Positions 41,450 through 51,235 of a stretch of DNA of 64,000 nucleotides are shown here, piece by piece. The stretch lies in NCBI GenBank assembly GCA_964478225.1, contig CAYZHM010000003.1:124001-188000 (forward strand), read 5' to 3'. The notes beneath the pieces were generated by a model. The model saw only the letters and a list, made by a program, of their open reading frames with translations. It was not told where the DNA came from and made no database searches. The DNA is from CAYZHM01 sp964478225. GTDB taxonomy: Bacteria > Pseudomonadota > Alphaproteobacteria > Micavibrionales > Micavibrionaceae. Made by a program: the position numbers and the translations under genes. The stretch's first letter is position 1, and every line of letters begins with the position of its first letter.

Positions 41450-42997
41450 CTAATCGTAAGCCTCTTCCATTGCATCCAGAACAAGCTGCTCCACGCCGAA
41501 CTGGCGAGCATTATCATAAAACTTCGGACGCAAACCCGTTGATTTCTGTTTGGTAATCAACTTTCCTTTTTCGTTCTCTCCCAAAATTTCAAGAACAAAC
41601 AAGTCCTGCATAGTGACAACTTCACCTTCCATACCGGTAATTTCTGACACGTGGGTTGTTTTACGAGATCCGTCCCGCAATCGCTGAACTTGAATAATAA
41701 CGTTTACAGCAGAAGCGATTTGCTCACGCACCGCCTTTTGCGGCAGGTTCAAACCGCCCATAGCAATCATGTTTTCCATACGGCTGATGGCTTCACGCGG
41801 GTTGTTGGCGTGCACTGTACCCATAGAACCATCGTGACCTGTGTTCATCGCCTGCAACAAATCAAAAGCCTCCGGACCACGAACCTCCCCGACGATAATT
41901 CGTTCAGGACGCATACGAAGACAGTTTTTAACCAAATCACGCATCGTAATCTCACCAACGCCCTCAAGGTTCGGCGGACGCGTTTCAAGCCGCACAACGT
42001 GAGGCTGCTGAAGCTGCAATTCGCAAGCATCTTCACACGTAATAATACGCTCGCCCGCTTCAATATAGCGCGTCAAACAGTTGAGCATCGTAGTCTTGCC
42101 CGACCCCGTACCACCGGACACCAAAACATTCACCCGGCAGCGCCCAACAGCCATAATCAACTTCGCACAAGACGGAGACATCGAACCAAACTCCATCAAC
42201 TTTTCCAGTGTGAGCTTGTCTTTTTTGAATTTCCGGATGGTCATGCACGCCCCGTCCACAGCCAGGGGGGGAATAATAACGTTCACACGCGAACCGTCAG
42301 GCAGACGCGCATCGCAAATCGGAGAAGCTTCATCAACACGTCGCCCGATAGCCCCAACAATCCGCTGACAGATCGTCACCAAATGCTGATTATCACGAAA
42401 CTGAATCCTTGCTCTTTCAATTTTCCCATTCACCTCAATATAGGTCGTATCAGGACCATTAATCATGATATCAGCGATATCATCACGCTCCAGTAACTCC
42501 TCGAGCGGGCCAAAACCAAGCATGTCATTCGCGCATTCCTTGGCAATACCCTGCAACTCGGCAGGCGTGAGATCGAGATTCCGAAATCGTGCAATTTCCT
42601 CGACCGCAGAATTAACTTCGTCGCGCGCCGCCTTGGCATCCATACGCGCAAGCGCTTTCAGATCAATACCATCTCGAAGATCAAGCCAAATTCGATTTCG
42701 TGCCCGCTGCAACCGCACTTCTGCAATGGAGTCTGCTCCCGATTTTTCCTTGCCCCCGCCCGTAGACTGGCCTGTATCAACCTCCTCAGCAAAGGGATCA
42801 TCCAAAACAGGCTTCGATCTTTGCTCCGGTTTTGCAGAAGCTTCAGGAGTTTTCTCAACCTTAGCTTCCGTTACTTTCTCTTCAGATGGTTTCTCGGCAG
42901 GCTTCGCACTCTCAGGCTTTTTCTCCGCCTCCGGCATTTTTTTCGCCGGTGCCGGTGGAGCAGGAGATGAAGCGCCTGTCTGTTTCTTTCCAAACAT
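41450..42997 (-). CDS. cpaF: Tad pilus assembly/retraction ATPase CpaF (TadA)
   Basis: This 515-residue type II/IV secretion ATPase has Walker A GGTGSGKTT near residues 295-303, an Asp box (ERIITCEDACELQL), Walker B RIIVGEVRGPEAFD and a His box (HDGSMGTVHANN). The N-terminal 85 residues are a Lys/Glu/Pro/Ala-rich low-complexity region longer than usual. It powers both extension and retraction of the pilus, as known for CpaF. It follows cpaE by 15 bases. Confidence 0.94.
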   Translation of the reverse strand: MFGKKQTGASSPAPPAPAKKMPEAEKKPESAKPAEKPSEEKVTEAKVEKTPEASAKPEQRSKPVLDDPFAEEVDTGQSTGGGKEKSGADSIAEVRLQRARNRIWLDLRDGIDLKALARMDAKAARDEVNSAVEEIARFRNLDLTPAELQGIAKECANDMLGFGPLEELLERDDIADIMINGPDTTYIEVNGKIERARIQFRDNQHLVTICQRIVGAIGRRVDEASPICDARLPDGSRVNVIIPPLAVDGACMTIRKFKKDKLTLEKLMEFGSMSPSCAKLIMAVGRCRVNVLVSGGTGSGKTTMLNCLTRYIEAGERIITCEDACELQLQQPHVVRLETRPPNLEGVGEITMRDLVKNCLRMRPERIIVGEVRGPEAFDLLQAMNTGHDGSMGTVHANNPREAISRMENMIAMGGLNLPQKAVREQIASAVNVIIQVQRLRDGSRKTTHVSEITGMEGEVVTMQDLFVLEILGENEKGKLITKQKSTGLRPKFYDNARQFGVEQLVLDAMEEAYD

Positions 42998-43012
42998 AAT
43001 TACAATCCCGGC

Positions 43013-44266
43013 CTACTTGGTTTTTATTTTCGCCAATAAACCACTTAAAACATTATCCTTAGATGCCTGCTTGTCCTCACTTAAATCAACATCAACATCA
43101 AAACTCTTCTTCAAAAGCGGCAAAAGCATCGATTTAACAATTGCCACCCCTTCTTTGTGATCCAAAAGATTTTTCCCTTCGCTTTCACACAAAGAAAAAA
43201 TCTCAGGCTTAAAGGGAATAACCGCTGCTGGCTTAACATCCATGGCCTTGCCAATATCCGGCGCTGGAACTTCGGACGCACCAAACAGACCGCGCATATT
43301 CAAGACAAAATCTATGACATTCTGGCTATCACCGCGCATATTCTTCACTTCCTGCATCAAGGAACGCGACAAACGCAAGGCGGCAACTGAGGCCGAAGAA
43401 ATCACAAAAATCTGATTGGCTTTATTTAAAATCGTGTACACGACAGCAGGCGAACAATGAGACAAATCAACAATAACCGCAGGATAAGTCATCATCACAT
43501 AATCCAGCAAACGCTCCAGCTCAGAGCCAGACAAACCGCCCTCCAGCATAATTTCGCCGCCGCTTGCCAAAATACTAAGCCGATCACTCGCTTGGAAAAT
43601 CATACGTTTTAAGCTATCGGCATCATTATTTTCAGCCGCACCAACGGCTTCAGCAAGCGTCGTAACAGGTTCAAATCCCATTCCAACACTGGAGACTGAC
43701 CATCCGCCGGAAGCATCAATAAAGAGCGTTTTTTGATCAAAAACATTCGCAACACCCCAAGCTGCTGCTTGCGCTAACGCACTCGTCCCAACACCACCCT
43801 TAGCACCAACAAAAGCGATCAGCCGGCTACCGCTAACACCTAACTTATCAATCAGGGTCTTAGCAATGATTTCAGCCAAAACAGGGCCCGCGAGCGGCCT
43901 CACCAGATAATCACTGACCCCCATATCAATAAGCCGGCGATACAAATTGACATCATTGTCAGGCCCTACAACAATCGCAGCCGTCCCCTCAGCGCAATTG
44001 CCGGCCAGCGCCTCCAACTTAGCTGTAAATCCGCTGTCAATCGTGTCCGTTTGAACAATAACAAGATCCGGAGACGTACTGCCTGCATACATGGATATGG
44101 CAGTATCAACATCACCCACATGGGCTTGTGAATCAACGCGCGCAAAACGCCAGTCTGAAGCCAAATGTTCGACTGCAGCCAACGTTCCCTTATCATTTGA
44201 AAACACAGCAACGCCTGCCATAGGCAATAAGATATCTGTTGCCGGGTTCTTTTCCGCTTCGCTCAT
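43013..44266 (-). CDS. cpaE: Pilus localisation ATPase CpaE (TadZ)
   Basis: This 417-residue protein has an N-terminal receiver-like domain (AVFSNDKGTLAAVEHLAS) and a C-terminal MinD/ParA-like ATPase domain with deviant Walker A GAKGGVGTSALAQ. The switch motif is FIDASGGW. TadZ/CpaE places Tad pili at the cell pole. It sits between cpaD and cpaF as usual. Confidence 0.92.
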   Translation of the reverse strand: MSEAEKNPATDILLPMAGVAVFSNDKGTLAAVEHLASDWRFARVDSQAHVGDVDTAISMYAGSTSPDLVIVQTDTIDSGFTAKLEALAGNCAEGTAAIVVGPDNDVNLYRRLIDMGVSDYLVRPLAGPVLAEIIAKTLIDKLGVSGSRLIAFVGAKGGVGTSALAQAAAWGVANVFDQKTLFIDASGGWSVSSVGMGFEPVTTLAEAVGAAENNDADSLKRMIFQASDRLSILASGGEIMLEGGLSGSELERLLDYVMMTYPAVIVDLSHCSPAVVYTILNKANQIFVISSASVAALRLSRSLMQEVKNMRGDSQNVIDFVLNMRGLFGASEVPAPDIGKAMDVKPAAVIPFKPEIFSLCESEGKNLLDHKEGVAIVKSMLLPLLKKSFDVDVDLSEDKQASKDNVLSGLLAKIKTK

Positions 44267-44341
44267 GAGCTAACAATCCTTGTGCATGCGGTTAAAGTAT
44301 ACATCAATTTGTTTAACGATTTCCTGCGCATTGAATGACCC

Positions 44342-45007
44342 CTACTCCGAGGCACTCTCACCATCTTCAAATGGCTCATTCGGAACACCATCACGATACG
44401 CATCAACAGCATTCCCTACACGCCGTCCATCAACAATATTGGGGGCATCCTGCCGCCCACGTAAATCTTTCGGTCTTGAAACTTGACGTGAAAACAACGT
44501 CTCAATCGTGCATCCCACAGCATAATTCTCATCCCTGCCGCCGATATCTTCTTTTGACTTCACTCCGGGCATCATACCGCAGTCTTCAGGCGCCTCAGCT
44601 TTAAAGGATGTATACGAAACCAACACTTTTTCTGCTCCATCCTGGACCGGCAAAATGCCCGCCTTTACCATCTTCATGCCGTTCTTTTTAAAGCTTTGCA
44701 CAATGCGCGCAGATTCATCCGTTGCCTTTAAAGCCGTAAAATTCTGCGAAGCGGGATCATAGGTGACACTGACAACAATTTCTCCATCCCCATACCGATC
44801 ATACTGTTGCCCAAGACGGCTAATCGCCTTTTCATCAAATTCTTCAACTGGGAAAGTTACAAAAAAACGATCCTCCCGAACCTGGGCTCTATTTTTTGTG
44901 ACCCAACTTTCTTGATAAAGATCACATCCACTTACGGCGAAAACCCCTAACATTAGGAATCCGGTTCGAAAAATTTTGTATGGGCGCATCAATTTAAATG
45001 TCATCAT
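44342..45007 (-). CDS. cpaD: Tad pilus lipoprotein CpaD
   Basis: The start at 45007 gives about 221 residues: MMTFKLMRPYKIF, a hydrophobic stretch and lipobox VSGC. Typical CpaD segments are RLGQQYDRYGDGEIVVSVTY and FSRQVSRPKDLRGRQ. The region before MMTFK in the longer frame overlaps the cpaC end and is spurious. CpaD is a peptidoglycan-associated pilus lipoprotein. Confidence 0.88.
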   Translation of the reverse strand: MMTFKLMRPYKIFRTGFLMLGVFAVSGCDLYQESWVTKNRAQVREDRFFVTFPVEEFDEKAISRLGQQYDRYGDGEIVVSVTYDPASQNFTALKATDESARIVQSFKKNGMKMVKAGILPVQDGAEKVLVSYTSFKAEAPEDCGMMPGVKSKEDIGGRDENYAVGCTIETLFSRQVSRPKDLRGRQDAPNIVDGRRVGNAVDAYRDGVPNEPFEDGESASE

Positions 45008-45017
45008 GAATCTTATC

Positions 45018-46514
45018 CTAATCAAGCAAGTAGCCAAATTCTTCTTCGCCTTCAAATAACGTCTGATCACCATCGTCATTTGCATAAACACGTCTAATAT
45101 TCGACGCAAACGAAGTTGCCAGGGGATTGCTTTTATGGAGAGGAACGCGAGTTGGTTTATCTTTTTCAGCATACGCCTCAACCAAATAAGGCGTTACAAT
45201 CACAACAAGTTCAGTTTCTTCACGTTGAAAACTATCCGAAGACAAAAGATCGCCGATTACAGGTGTATTCCGCACGCCAGGCAATCCAGCCATACCTTCA
45301 ACGACTTCAGACTGCAATATACCTGCGATCATAATGCTACCACCGCTCGGCAATTCCACCGTCGTAGAAGCACGACGTACATCAAACCCAGGCACCTGGA
45401 CGTTTCCTGCGGGCACAGCATTCTCGAAATTAATAGAAGAAACTTCGGTATCCATCTGCAAGCTAATACGCTCACTAGACAAAACAGTTGGACGGAAGTT
45501 GAGCGATACCCCAAACTGACGAAACTCAACGACTACATTTCCAAACTGATCCAATCCCGACGGCACAGGGGTTTCCCCTCCTGCCAAAAACCCGGCTTGC
45601 TCGCCTGATACAGTTGTCAAATTAGGCTCTGCAAGGATATTGATAAGGTTTTCTTCCTCTAAGGCATTAATAAACAAACCAATTGTACCCAACGCATCAA
45701 TTCCACTGTCCTTGAACAAACTAAACGTCGCCGCAACAGGCTCTGCAAAAGCAAGACCATCCCCTCCATCCAGCCCAAGAGAGTCTCCTTTGGATGTCTG
45801 ACCTACCCGAGGCAACGTATCAAACAAATTTTGCGACGCGAGGTTATTCGGGTCGTTTGCATTCGTCTCAACACCCAACTCTTTCAGCACAGAGCGCTGG
45901 GCCTCAACAATCTTAACTTGCAGCATAACTTGCTGCTCACCCCTAACTTCCAATAAGTTAGAAATAAGCTCGTCCACGGACTTATCTTTATCTTGCAAGT
46001 CACTAACATAGTGACCGACAATATTCGCCACCTTTGATGCAATTCCGGCATTGGAAACTTTTCCCGTTAACAAAATCTGGTCGTGTATAGAAGCAACACG
46101 CACATCCTCATCCGGAAACAAATCATCAACGAGTGCCTGAATCGCCGTAAGGTCGTATTTCACATGAATATCGATTTGCTTGATCACATCGCCTTTATCA
46201 TCAAGAACGATCAAATTAGTGTCGCCAACCTGCAAGCCAGAAACATAAAGCCTGTTTGATTGCACAGCCACAACATCAATAATCGAGGGATTGGCCACAA
46301 GAATGTCAGCGACCGCACCTTCAACGCTAATAAGCTCCGCTTTACCAAGAGGAACATACATCGGCGGATGACGTGCTGCATCAGCCTTTTCAATAACAGC
46401 ATCCCCTTTAGAAGCAAAAACCCCAGCAGCAAAACCTGCCCAAAGCATGGCCAGCAAAACAATAAACAAGACCCCAATCGGCCTTTTATGGCAATACAAC
46501 GCGTTCATTAACAT
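45018..46514 (-). CDS. cpaC: Tad outer-membrane secretin CpaC (RcpA)
   Basis: This 498-residue secretin has a signal peptide near the N-terminus (VLFIVLLAMLWAGFAAGVFA), an N-domain (AELISVEGAVADILVANPSI), a BON-like region and a C-terminal secretin domain (LAEPNLTTVSGEQAGFLAGG, then VVIVTPYLVEA). It forms the outer-membrane channel. The N-domain is similar to that of the orphan protein at 38074. It lies between cpaB and cpaD. Confidence 0.93.
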   Translation of the reverse strand: MLMNALYCHKRPIGVLFIVLLAMLWAGFAAGVFASKGDAVIEKADAARHPPMYVPLGKAELISVEGAVADILVANPSIIDVVAVQSNRLYVSGLQVGDTNLIVLDDKGDVIKQIDIHVKYDLTAIQALVDDLFPDEDVRVASIHDQILLTGKVSNAGIASKVANIVGHYVSDLQDKDKSVDELISNLLEVRGEQQVMLQVKIVEAQRSVLKELGVETNANDPNNLASQNLFDTLPRVGQTSKGDSLGLDGGDGLAFAEPVAATFSLFKDSGIDALGTIGLFINALEEENLINILAEPNLTTVSGEQAGFLAGGETPVPSGLDQFGNVVVEFRQFGVSLNFRPTVLSSERISLQMDTEVSSINFENAVPAGNVQVPGFDVRRASTTVELPSGGSIMIAGILQSEVVEGMAGLPGVRNTPVIGDLLSSDSFQREETELVVIVTPYLVEAYAEKDKPTRVPLHKSNPLATSFASNIRRVYANDDGDQTLFEGEEEFGYLLD

Positions 46515-46570
46515 TATCTCAAGGTCAGAATGAGAAATAAGGAGAGAAAAGAAGTAGAAAAAGCCAAAAC

Positions 46571-47461
46571 TCAGCGCGCAGGAACGGCTGTAACGCTGTC
46601 CCCATTATAGATTCGCATAATATTGGAACTTATTCCAGCCCCATTTTTCTCCCGGTTATACTCCTCGTAAATCTCGTCATCCACTGTCGTAAGCCTTACA
46701 TCAGAAATGGTTGGCCATGTCTTTTCGACAATTTTATCATCACCAACCCCACGCAACGACAGCGTAAGCGCACCCAGCTCTTGTGAGAGCGCTATTTTTT
46801 CAGAATCCTGCACACTAACCTCAAGCGTAACCGTCTTACCCACGTGGATCTTATCGTCCTCAGGGCGCGTCGCTTGCTGGTCCACAGCCAAAACTTTAAC
46901 ATTTTGTACAATTGTTTCCGTCGCCATTTTATCGAGATTTCTTGCCACAAGCTGCTGAGCAAGAACATCTTCTTTATCAGGCCGGATGGTCTGCTTGTAA
47001 GTCAAAACAACATCCACAAAGTCGCCAGGACCTATAAAGCCCCCTACCATAGCAGACGCCGAAACCTCAATCGCCACAGCGCGCATCCCCGCGCCCAGCG
47101 AAGCCGCAACGAAATTGCCTTTGCTTTCACTAACCAATACCAATTTGGTTAAAGGCTCGTCCTGAGGAACATTTCTGGAGAGCCGGCCTTGAAACACATC
47201 TTCTGGCTTTTGGCCTTCCTGACGCACCACAGCCCCAGCGAACAAAGCGCCCTTAGGCCAGCTTTGCCAACGCATATCGCCTGCCACCAACTCATCACCC
47301 ATTTTAAGGTTCTTAGCAGCCACCAAAATCTCAACTTTGGCCTCCTCCTGCACCACCACAGGCTCTGGCTTACCTACAGTGATCTGCACCAACACCGCAA
47401 CCAAAACAGCCACGACAACAGCGCCACCCAAAACTATCAAAAGATTCTTATTCATAATCAT
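46571..47461 (-). CDS. cpaB: Tad pilus protein CpaB (RcpC)
   Basis: This 296-residue protein has one N-terminal membrane helix (LLIVLGGAVVVAVLVAVLV) and an SAF domain near residues 45-110 (EILVAAKNLKMGDELVAGD), then the RcpC-like domain (GMRAVAIEVSASAMVGGFI). It is a periplasmic part of the Tad machine. A second ATG two codons downstream is an equally possible start. It follows cpaA. Confidence 0.9.
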   Translation of the reverse strand: MIMNKNLLIVLGGAVVVAVLVAVLVQITVGKPEPVVVQEEAKVEILVAAKNLKMGDELVAGDMRWQSWPKGALFAGAVVRQEGQKPEDVFQGRLSRNVPQDEPLTKLVLVSESKGNFVAASLGAGMRAVAIEVSASAMVGGFIGPGDFVDVVLTYKQTIRPDKEDVLAQQLVARNLDKMATETIVQNVKVLAVDQQATRPEDDKIHVGKTVTLEVSVQDSEKIALSQELGALTLSLRGVGDDKIVEKTWPTISDVRLTTVDDEIYEEYNREKNGAGISSNIMRIYNGDSVTAVPAR

Positions 47462-47488
47462 AAAACCCTAAGGAACGAAGAGTCATAA

Positions 47489-48040
47489 TTAACTCCCGCG
47501 AATTAAAGAAACGAACGTTTCGTATTCAAAGTACCCTAAATTTAGAAAAGATGCCAGCGCTCCAACAAATATAGCAACTCCATAAGGCACTTTACTGTGA
47601 CCTTCTTGCACGGAATGAACCCAGCTTCCTTCCTTTGCATTCTTAACGGGGCTCCACTTTCTCAAAATCACCGAAACCAAGGCCAAAAGCCCTCCTGTTA
47701 AGGTCATATAAAACAAAAACGGCGCCAACCCTGGCAATCCAACCCACAATGCATACGTCGTGCCCAGCTTTGAATCCGCAGCGCCCAGCATACCCAACGA
47801 AAACATCACAAAAGTAATTCCAAAAAACACTGCCGCCGCGAGCAAGCTTGAAACCAAAGGCGGCAAAACATCAGCATTCCCAAGCAAAATAAGACAAAGG
47901 AAGCAAAGACCAAACGCTCCCGCAACGATCAAGGAGTAAAAGTTAGCAATAACCAAACCCCGCAAATCAGAGAGGCTTGCCATAACCCCTGCGGCGCAGA
48001 CCACAAACAAACATGAAAGAAAAACCGTTAGCGCAATCAC
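47489..48040 (-). CDS. cpaA: Prepilin peptidase CpaA (TadV)
   Basis: This 183-residue membrane protein of the A24 aspartic peptidase family has about six hydrophobic segments. The first catalytic Asp is D25 (SLSDLRG). The second is D89 in GAADSK, where the family usually has GxGD, so a Gly-to-Ala change is present one residue before the Asp. It would cleave the Flp leader encoded just upstream. It lies between flp and cpaB. Confidence 0.88.
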   Translation of the reverse strand: MIALTVFLSCLFVVCAAGVMASLSDLRGLVIANFYSLIVAGAFGLCFLCLILLGNADVLPPLVSSLLAAAVFFGITFVMFSLGMLGAADSKLGTTYALWVGLPGLAPFLFYMTLTGGLLALVSVILRKWSPVKNAKEGSWVHSVQEGHSKVPYGVAIFVGALASFLNLGYFEYETFVSLIRGS

Positions 48041-48092
48041 AATAATCCAAACCCCGCAATTCAGATCAATAGCTATTTTAGAAGTTTAGAAG

Positions 48093-48128
48093 AAAATCCC
48101 GCCATAGGACGAACCATGACGGGATTTT
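48093..48128 (-). terminator. Terminator between flp and cpaA
   Basis: AAAATCCCG (48093-48101) and CGGGATTTT (48120-48128) form a nine-base stem 21 bases after the flp stop on the minus strand. It would let abundant pilin message end here with partial read-through into cpaA. Confidence 0.8.
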
Positions 48129-48148
48129 CAAATTACAAACTGTAAATC

Positions 48149-48343
48149 CTATGGAAGGCGAGCGTTCGCATCAGCCATAGAACCCTGCATCGATGTAAAT
48201 GTTGTCTCAAGCTCGTCACCGAACAGGAACACAACAGAAACGATCGCAAGAGAAATACCAGCAGCAATCAAGCCGTATTCAATGGCTGTCGCGCCGTCTT
48301 CATTTCTCAAATAAGCATCTTTCAAAGCAAGTAGTTTCAACAT
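48149..48343 (-). CDS. flp: Flp-type pilin
   Basis: This 64-residue major pilin precursor has a 17-residue leader ending in Gly (RNEDG), cleavage before ATAIEYGLIAAGISLAIVSV, and the hallmark Glu at position +5. The mature part is about 47 residues. A strong AAGGAG site precedes it. Flanking terminators suggest an independent, highly expressed unit. Confidence 0.95.
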   Translation of the reverse strand: MLKLLALKDAYLRNEDGATAIEYGLIAAGISLAIVSVVFLFGDELETTFTSMQGSMADANARLP

Positions 48344-48702
48344 GTTTATCTCCTTAACTACGTTTAATTTACCGGTTCAACCCACACTCCAATTAAGAAC
48401 TGAAGCCCTAACCGTCTATTCAGAATATCTCATTTACCTTAATAGAGAGTTAAAAATCACAGTAAAAACACATTTTCTAACAATAAAAAACACAAAAGTA
48501 TTTACATAAAATTTTAAATTTATCCAATTTTATAGTAGAAAATAATATTTACTATGAGTTTTACTTTTATATAAGAAAAATAAGATATCCAAACCCAAAA
48601 TAGGAAAGTAAATACTAGTAATTACTTTAACTGAATTAGGAAAAGACAATTAGGAAAGCAGGTCAGGACAGAACGCCCCTTCCGACATGTCTAGAGTGTA
48701 AC
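48344..48702. other. AT-rich intergenic region upstream of flp
   Basis: About 360 bases without a supported gene. The section near 48440-48610 is very AT-rich with many A/T runs and would suit an upstream promoter element region for flp. No convincing -35/-10 pair could be fixed by eye. Confidence 0.4.
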
Positions 48703-48735
48703 AAAAAAGTCCCGCCAGTAAAAGCGGGACTTTTT
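48703..48735 (-). terminator. Terminator after tadG
   Basis: AAAAAGTCCCGC and GCGGGACTTTTT form a 12-base stem around CAGTAAAA, ending 21 bases after the tadG stop (minus strand). The A- and T-rich flanks make it usable in both directions. Confidence 0.88.
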
Positions 48736-48755
48736 CGAGGCTAAAAAACCACATT

Positions 48756-50111
48756 TTAGCTCTTGATATGAAGGTTACTCAACTCGCGGCTAATGGACTC
48801 AAACACATCAATCAAATCAGCCTGTGTAGGCGCATCATGATAATGCGATACAGACGAAGCACAGCGGCGGTAATAATCCTTTGTGTTATTGTTCACACCA
48901 GAGGTAAACACAATCGTATAGATTGTAACCCCGTGCGCCTTGAGATTGTCACAAACATCTTCAAAACGCTCGTTAAGCTGATAAACCGTAATATCATGAT
49001 CTGCAGTTGGACCGTATGCAGAGTAATAAGGATGCATAGTATTATCGCCGTCCGTCATCATAACAATGGCTTTTTTCCAGAAAAGACTGTCCCAATCCGC
49101 GCCTTCGGTAAACGGATACTCTGGAGAAATCAATCGATAACCCCATACCATACCGTAGTTACCGTATGTGTGACCGTCTGCTTGCATCGAAGTTATTGAA
49201 TTCTGCAATAAATCATAGTCATTCGTCAGCGGCACAACAGACGTGCGCGGACAAATATAATTTGGGCTCCGGTTAGCAGTATATGTTCTAGACCTGCTGT
49301 TGTAAGTTCTTTCGCATACAGGATAATCATCCCCCAAGCGGCGACAATAGCGATACATATCCCATGGCCCCTCGTGGTCAATAGTGTCGTCAGGGTTATC
49401 ATACGCTAGAACACAACCACCCCATTGGCTGGAGCTTCCAGCACTATAATTCAAACGAAGAGGATTATTAACGAATGGAGTGTCATAATGTGCTCCCGTT
49501 GAATCATAGCCTAAGCCGTATGGCCCTACATTCACTGAGGTACTATATGGCACCAAACCAATCCGGATATGCTCCGTATTTTCAGTTGAGTCAAAAAGAA
49601 TATCAACAAAGTTTGCCGCCGCTGTGCGCAGCCCCTGAATATTATTGTTCGTCGCCATCGATCCCGTATTATCCATGACCAACGCCACTTCAATACCCTG
49701 AACTTGTCTTTGCACAACGGTCGACGTATCGACATTAATTTCATCAATGCCAAGAATGCTTAAAAACGTTGTGTGATAATAAGCACGCGCATAAACAGAA
49801 ATCTCATCGCCGATAACCGTCACCTGAGGATCAAACGTAATTCCCAACTTTTCTTCGGGATAATTGGCCGCGAAGAAATCAAGAACTTTCTGCCGAATGT
49901 TATTCTCACCGCTTGCCGCTGCAGCGCCAGCCAGAGCCGCCGCATCCAGAGCATTCGCAAGACGCTCTTTAACCAAATAAGCCTGCGCCAAATCCAGCCC
50001 CATTCCCATCGCACCGATAACAACAGGAGCCATAACCGCAAAGGCCACCGTCACCGTCGCGAGTGTTTGGCGAAGATACGTATAAAAGTAATATTGAACA
50101 CTATGTTTCAT
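48756..50111 (-). CDS. tadG: TadG-like pseudopilin with von Willebrand A domain
   Basis: From ATG 50111 (behind AAAGGTGG) the protein has about 451 residues. An N-terminal hydrophobic TadE/G-type helix (VVIGAMGMGLDLAQAY) is followed by a VWA domain with the MIDAS-like DNTGSM near residue 145 and ending motif VFTSGVNNN. The central segment is rich in Tyr/Asp/Arg with several Cys. TadG proteins anchor Tad pili. It follows the two tadE-type genes in the same order. Confidence 0.88.
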   Translation of the reverse strand: MKHSVQYYFYTYLRQTLATVTVAFAVMAPVVIGAMGMGLDLAQAYLVKERLANALDAAALAGAAAASGENNIRQKVLDFFAANYPEEKLGITFDPQVTVIGDEISVYARAYYHTTFLSILGIDEINVDTSTVVQRQVQGIEVALVMDNTGSMATNNNIQGLRTAAANFVDILFDSTENTEHIRIGLVPYSTSVNVGPYGLGYDSTGAHYDTPFVNNPLRLNYSAGSSSQWGGCVLAYDNPDDTIDHEGPWDMYRYCRRLGDDYPVCERTYNSRSRTYTANRSPNYICPRTSVVPLTNDYDLLQNSITSMQADGHTYGNYGMVWGYRLISPEYPFTEGADWDSLFWKKAIVMMTDGDNTMHPYYSAYGPTADHDITVYQLNERFEDVCDNLKAHGVTIYTIVFTSGVNNNTKDYYRRCASSVSHYHDAPTQADLIDVFESISRELSNLHIKS

Positions 50112-50134
50112 GGCACCACCTTTTAAAAACAACA

Positions 50135-50680
50135 TTAGCATGACCCAGTCTCATGCGTTACAGAAGGGGTTAAACGACCCCGTACAAACGACACCTCCTG
50201 CATTGGTATCGTATCAAAAATAAAACCTGAAAATGTTGGCTCATAATCATAATGGACCGTTACAATAACCACGCCTTCCCCCGGCACAGCAACCGCTCCC
50301 AACTCCGGAAGAGAATTGCGTCTTGAAGTCATATTTCTCGTCTCGCACCACAGCATCTCAGGAGCACCATCCTCATCAAATTGAACGCTGATAATATCAA
50401 CACCATAGCTACTGACGTCATTAGGAACAAAAGCCAGCATCCCTGCATTGATAGCATCGTCCACCTCAAAACTGTTTACAACTCTATGCCTCGCAATAAG
50501 GTCTGCTGTAACCTGTGATGCACGGATCGTTTTTTGGGCCGCTAAAATCCCATACCCAGCATCAAAAGTTCCCAAAAGCATCGTCAACAATAATGGAAAA
50601 ATAAGCGCAGACTCCACCGCCGCCACAGCATCGGTATCCTGCAGCCATTTTGGAAAAATATTTCTCGCATACGCCATCAT
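50135..50680 (-). CDS. TadE/TadF-like pseudopilin
   Basis: This 181-residue protein has a pseudopilin N-terminus: leader to QDTD, then AVAAVESALIFPLLLTMLLG with a Glu shortly after the cleavage site. The rest is periplasmic with a Cys pair (WCETRN and the last Cys). It lies between tadE and tadG with only three bases to the former. Confidence 0.85.
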   Translation of the reverse strand: MMAYARNIFPKWLQDTDAVAAVESALIFPLLLTMLLGTFDAGYGILAAQKTIRASQVTADLIARHRVVNSFEVDDAINAGMLAFVPNDVSSYGVDIISVQFDEDGAPEMLWCETRNMTSRRNSLPELGAVAVPGEGVVIVTVHYDYEPTFSGFIFDTIPMQEVSFVRGRLTPSVTHETGSC

Positions 50681-50683
50681 AAT

Positions 50684-51235
50684 TTATACCTCGTCCTCAC
50701 CCTGGAATTCGTAAGGCTCGATTTGCAAAACAATCGTCGACATAAAATACCGGGTTCCTGTCCCATGTTCACCCAACAACATATTGATGAAAGGTGTCAT
50801 CAAGGTATAACGATATCCAGTCCGCACAAGAATAACATTGCTTACGCCCCCGGCATCAAAACCCCTGGAATCAATGTTTCCATCTGCATCATACTGAGGC
50901 TGATAACTATCATAAGAACCAAACGTACCAATATTCGTTACTTCGATATCAACATTATCACAATTCACCAACGCTGCAGCATGCCTACAAATGGCATCAC
51001 GAAACATCTGCTCCTGCCCGGCGGGATCTGAAGTCGCTTGTTGAATCTGGCCCGTACGAATAAGGCGAGCCGCACTCCCAGTTGCACCTTCAAGAATTGA
51101 AGCCGTTGAAAACATAATCGCCATCTCAATAATGCTCATCGTGAGCGTAACAAAGGGTATGGACATGAACGCAAATTCAATTGCCGTTGTCCCAGAAAGA
51201 TCATGCAGCCACTTCTTAAAAACACCCGCCCGCAT
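50684..51235 (-). CDS. tadE: TadE-like pseudopilin
   Basis: The start at 51235 (MRAGVFKKWLHDLSG) gives about 183 residues. Cleavage after Gly 15 would leave TTAIEFAFMSIPFVTLTMS with Glu at +5, the prepilin-peptidase pattern. The C-terminal part is periplasmic. The longer frame up to 51358 is not supported. Confidence 0.87.
   Translation of the reverse strand: MRAGVFKKWLHDLSGTTAIEFAFMSIPFVTLTMSIIEMAIMFSTASILEGATGSAARLIRTGQIQQATSDPAGQEQMFRDAICRHAAALVNCDNVDIEVTNIGTFGSYDSYQPQYDADGNIDSRGFDAGGVSNVILVRTGYRYTLMTPFINMLLGEHGTGTRYFMSTIVLQIEPYEFQGEDEV

Noticed and set aside
41651..42496. 281-codon plus-strand frame opposite cpaF
   Set aside because: It is a His/Thr/Arg-rich antisense shadow of the well supported cpaF gene.
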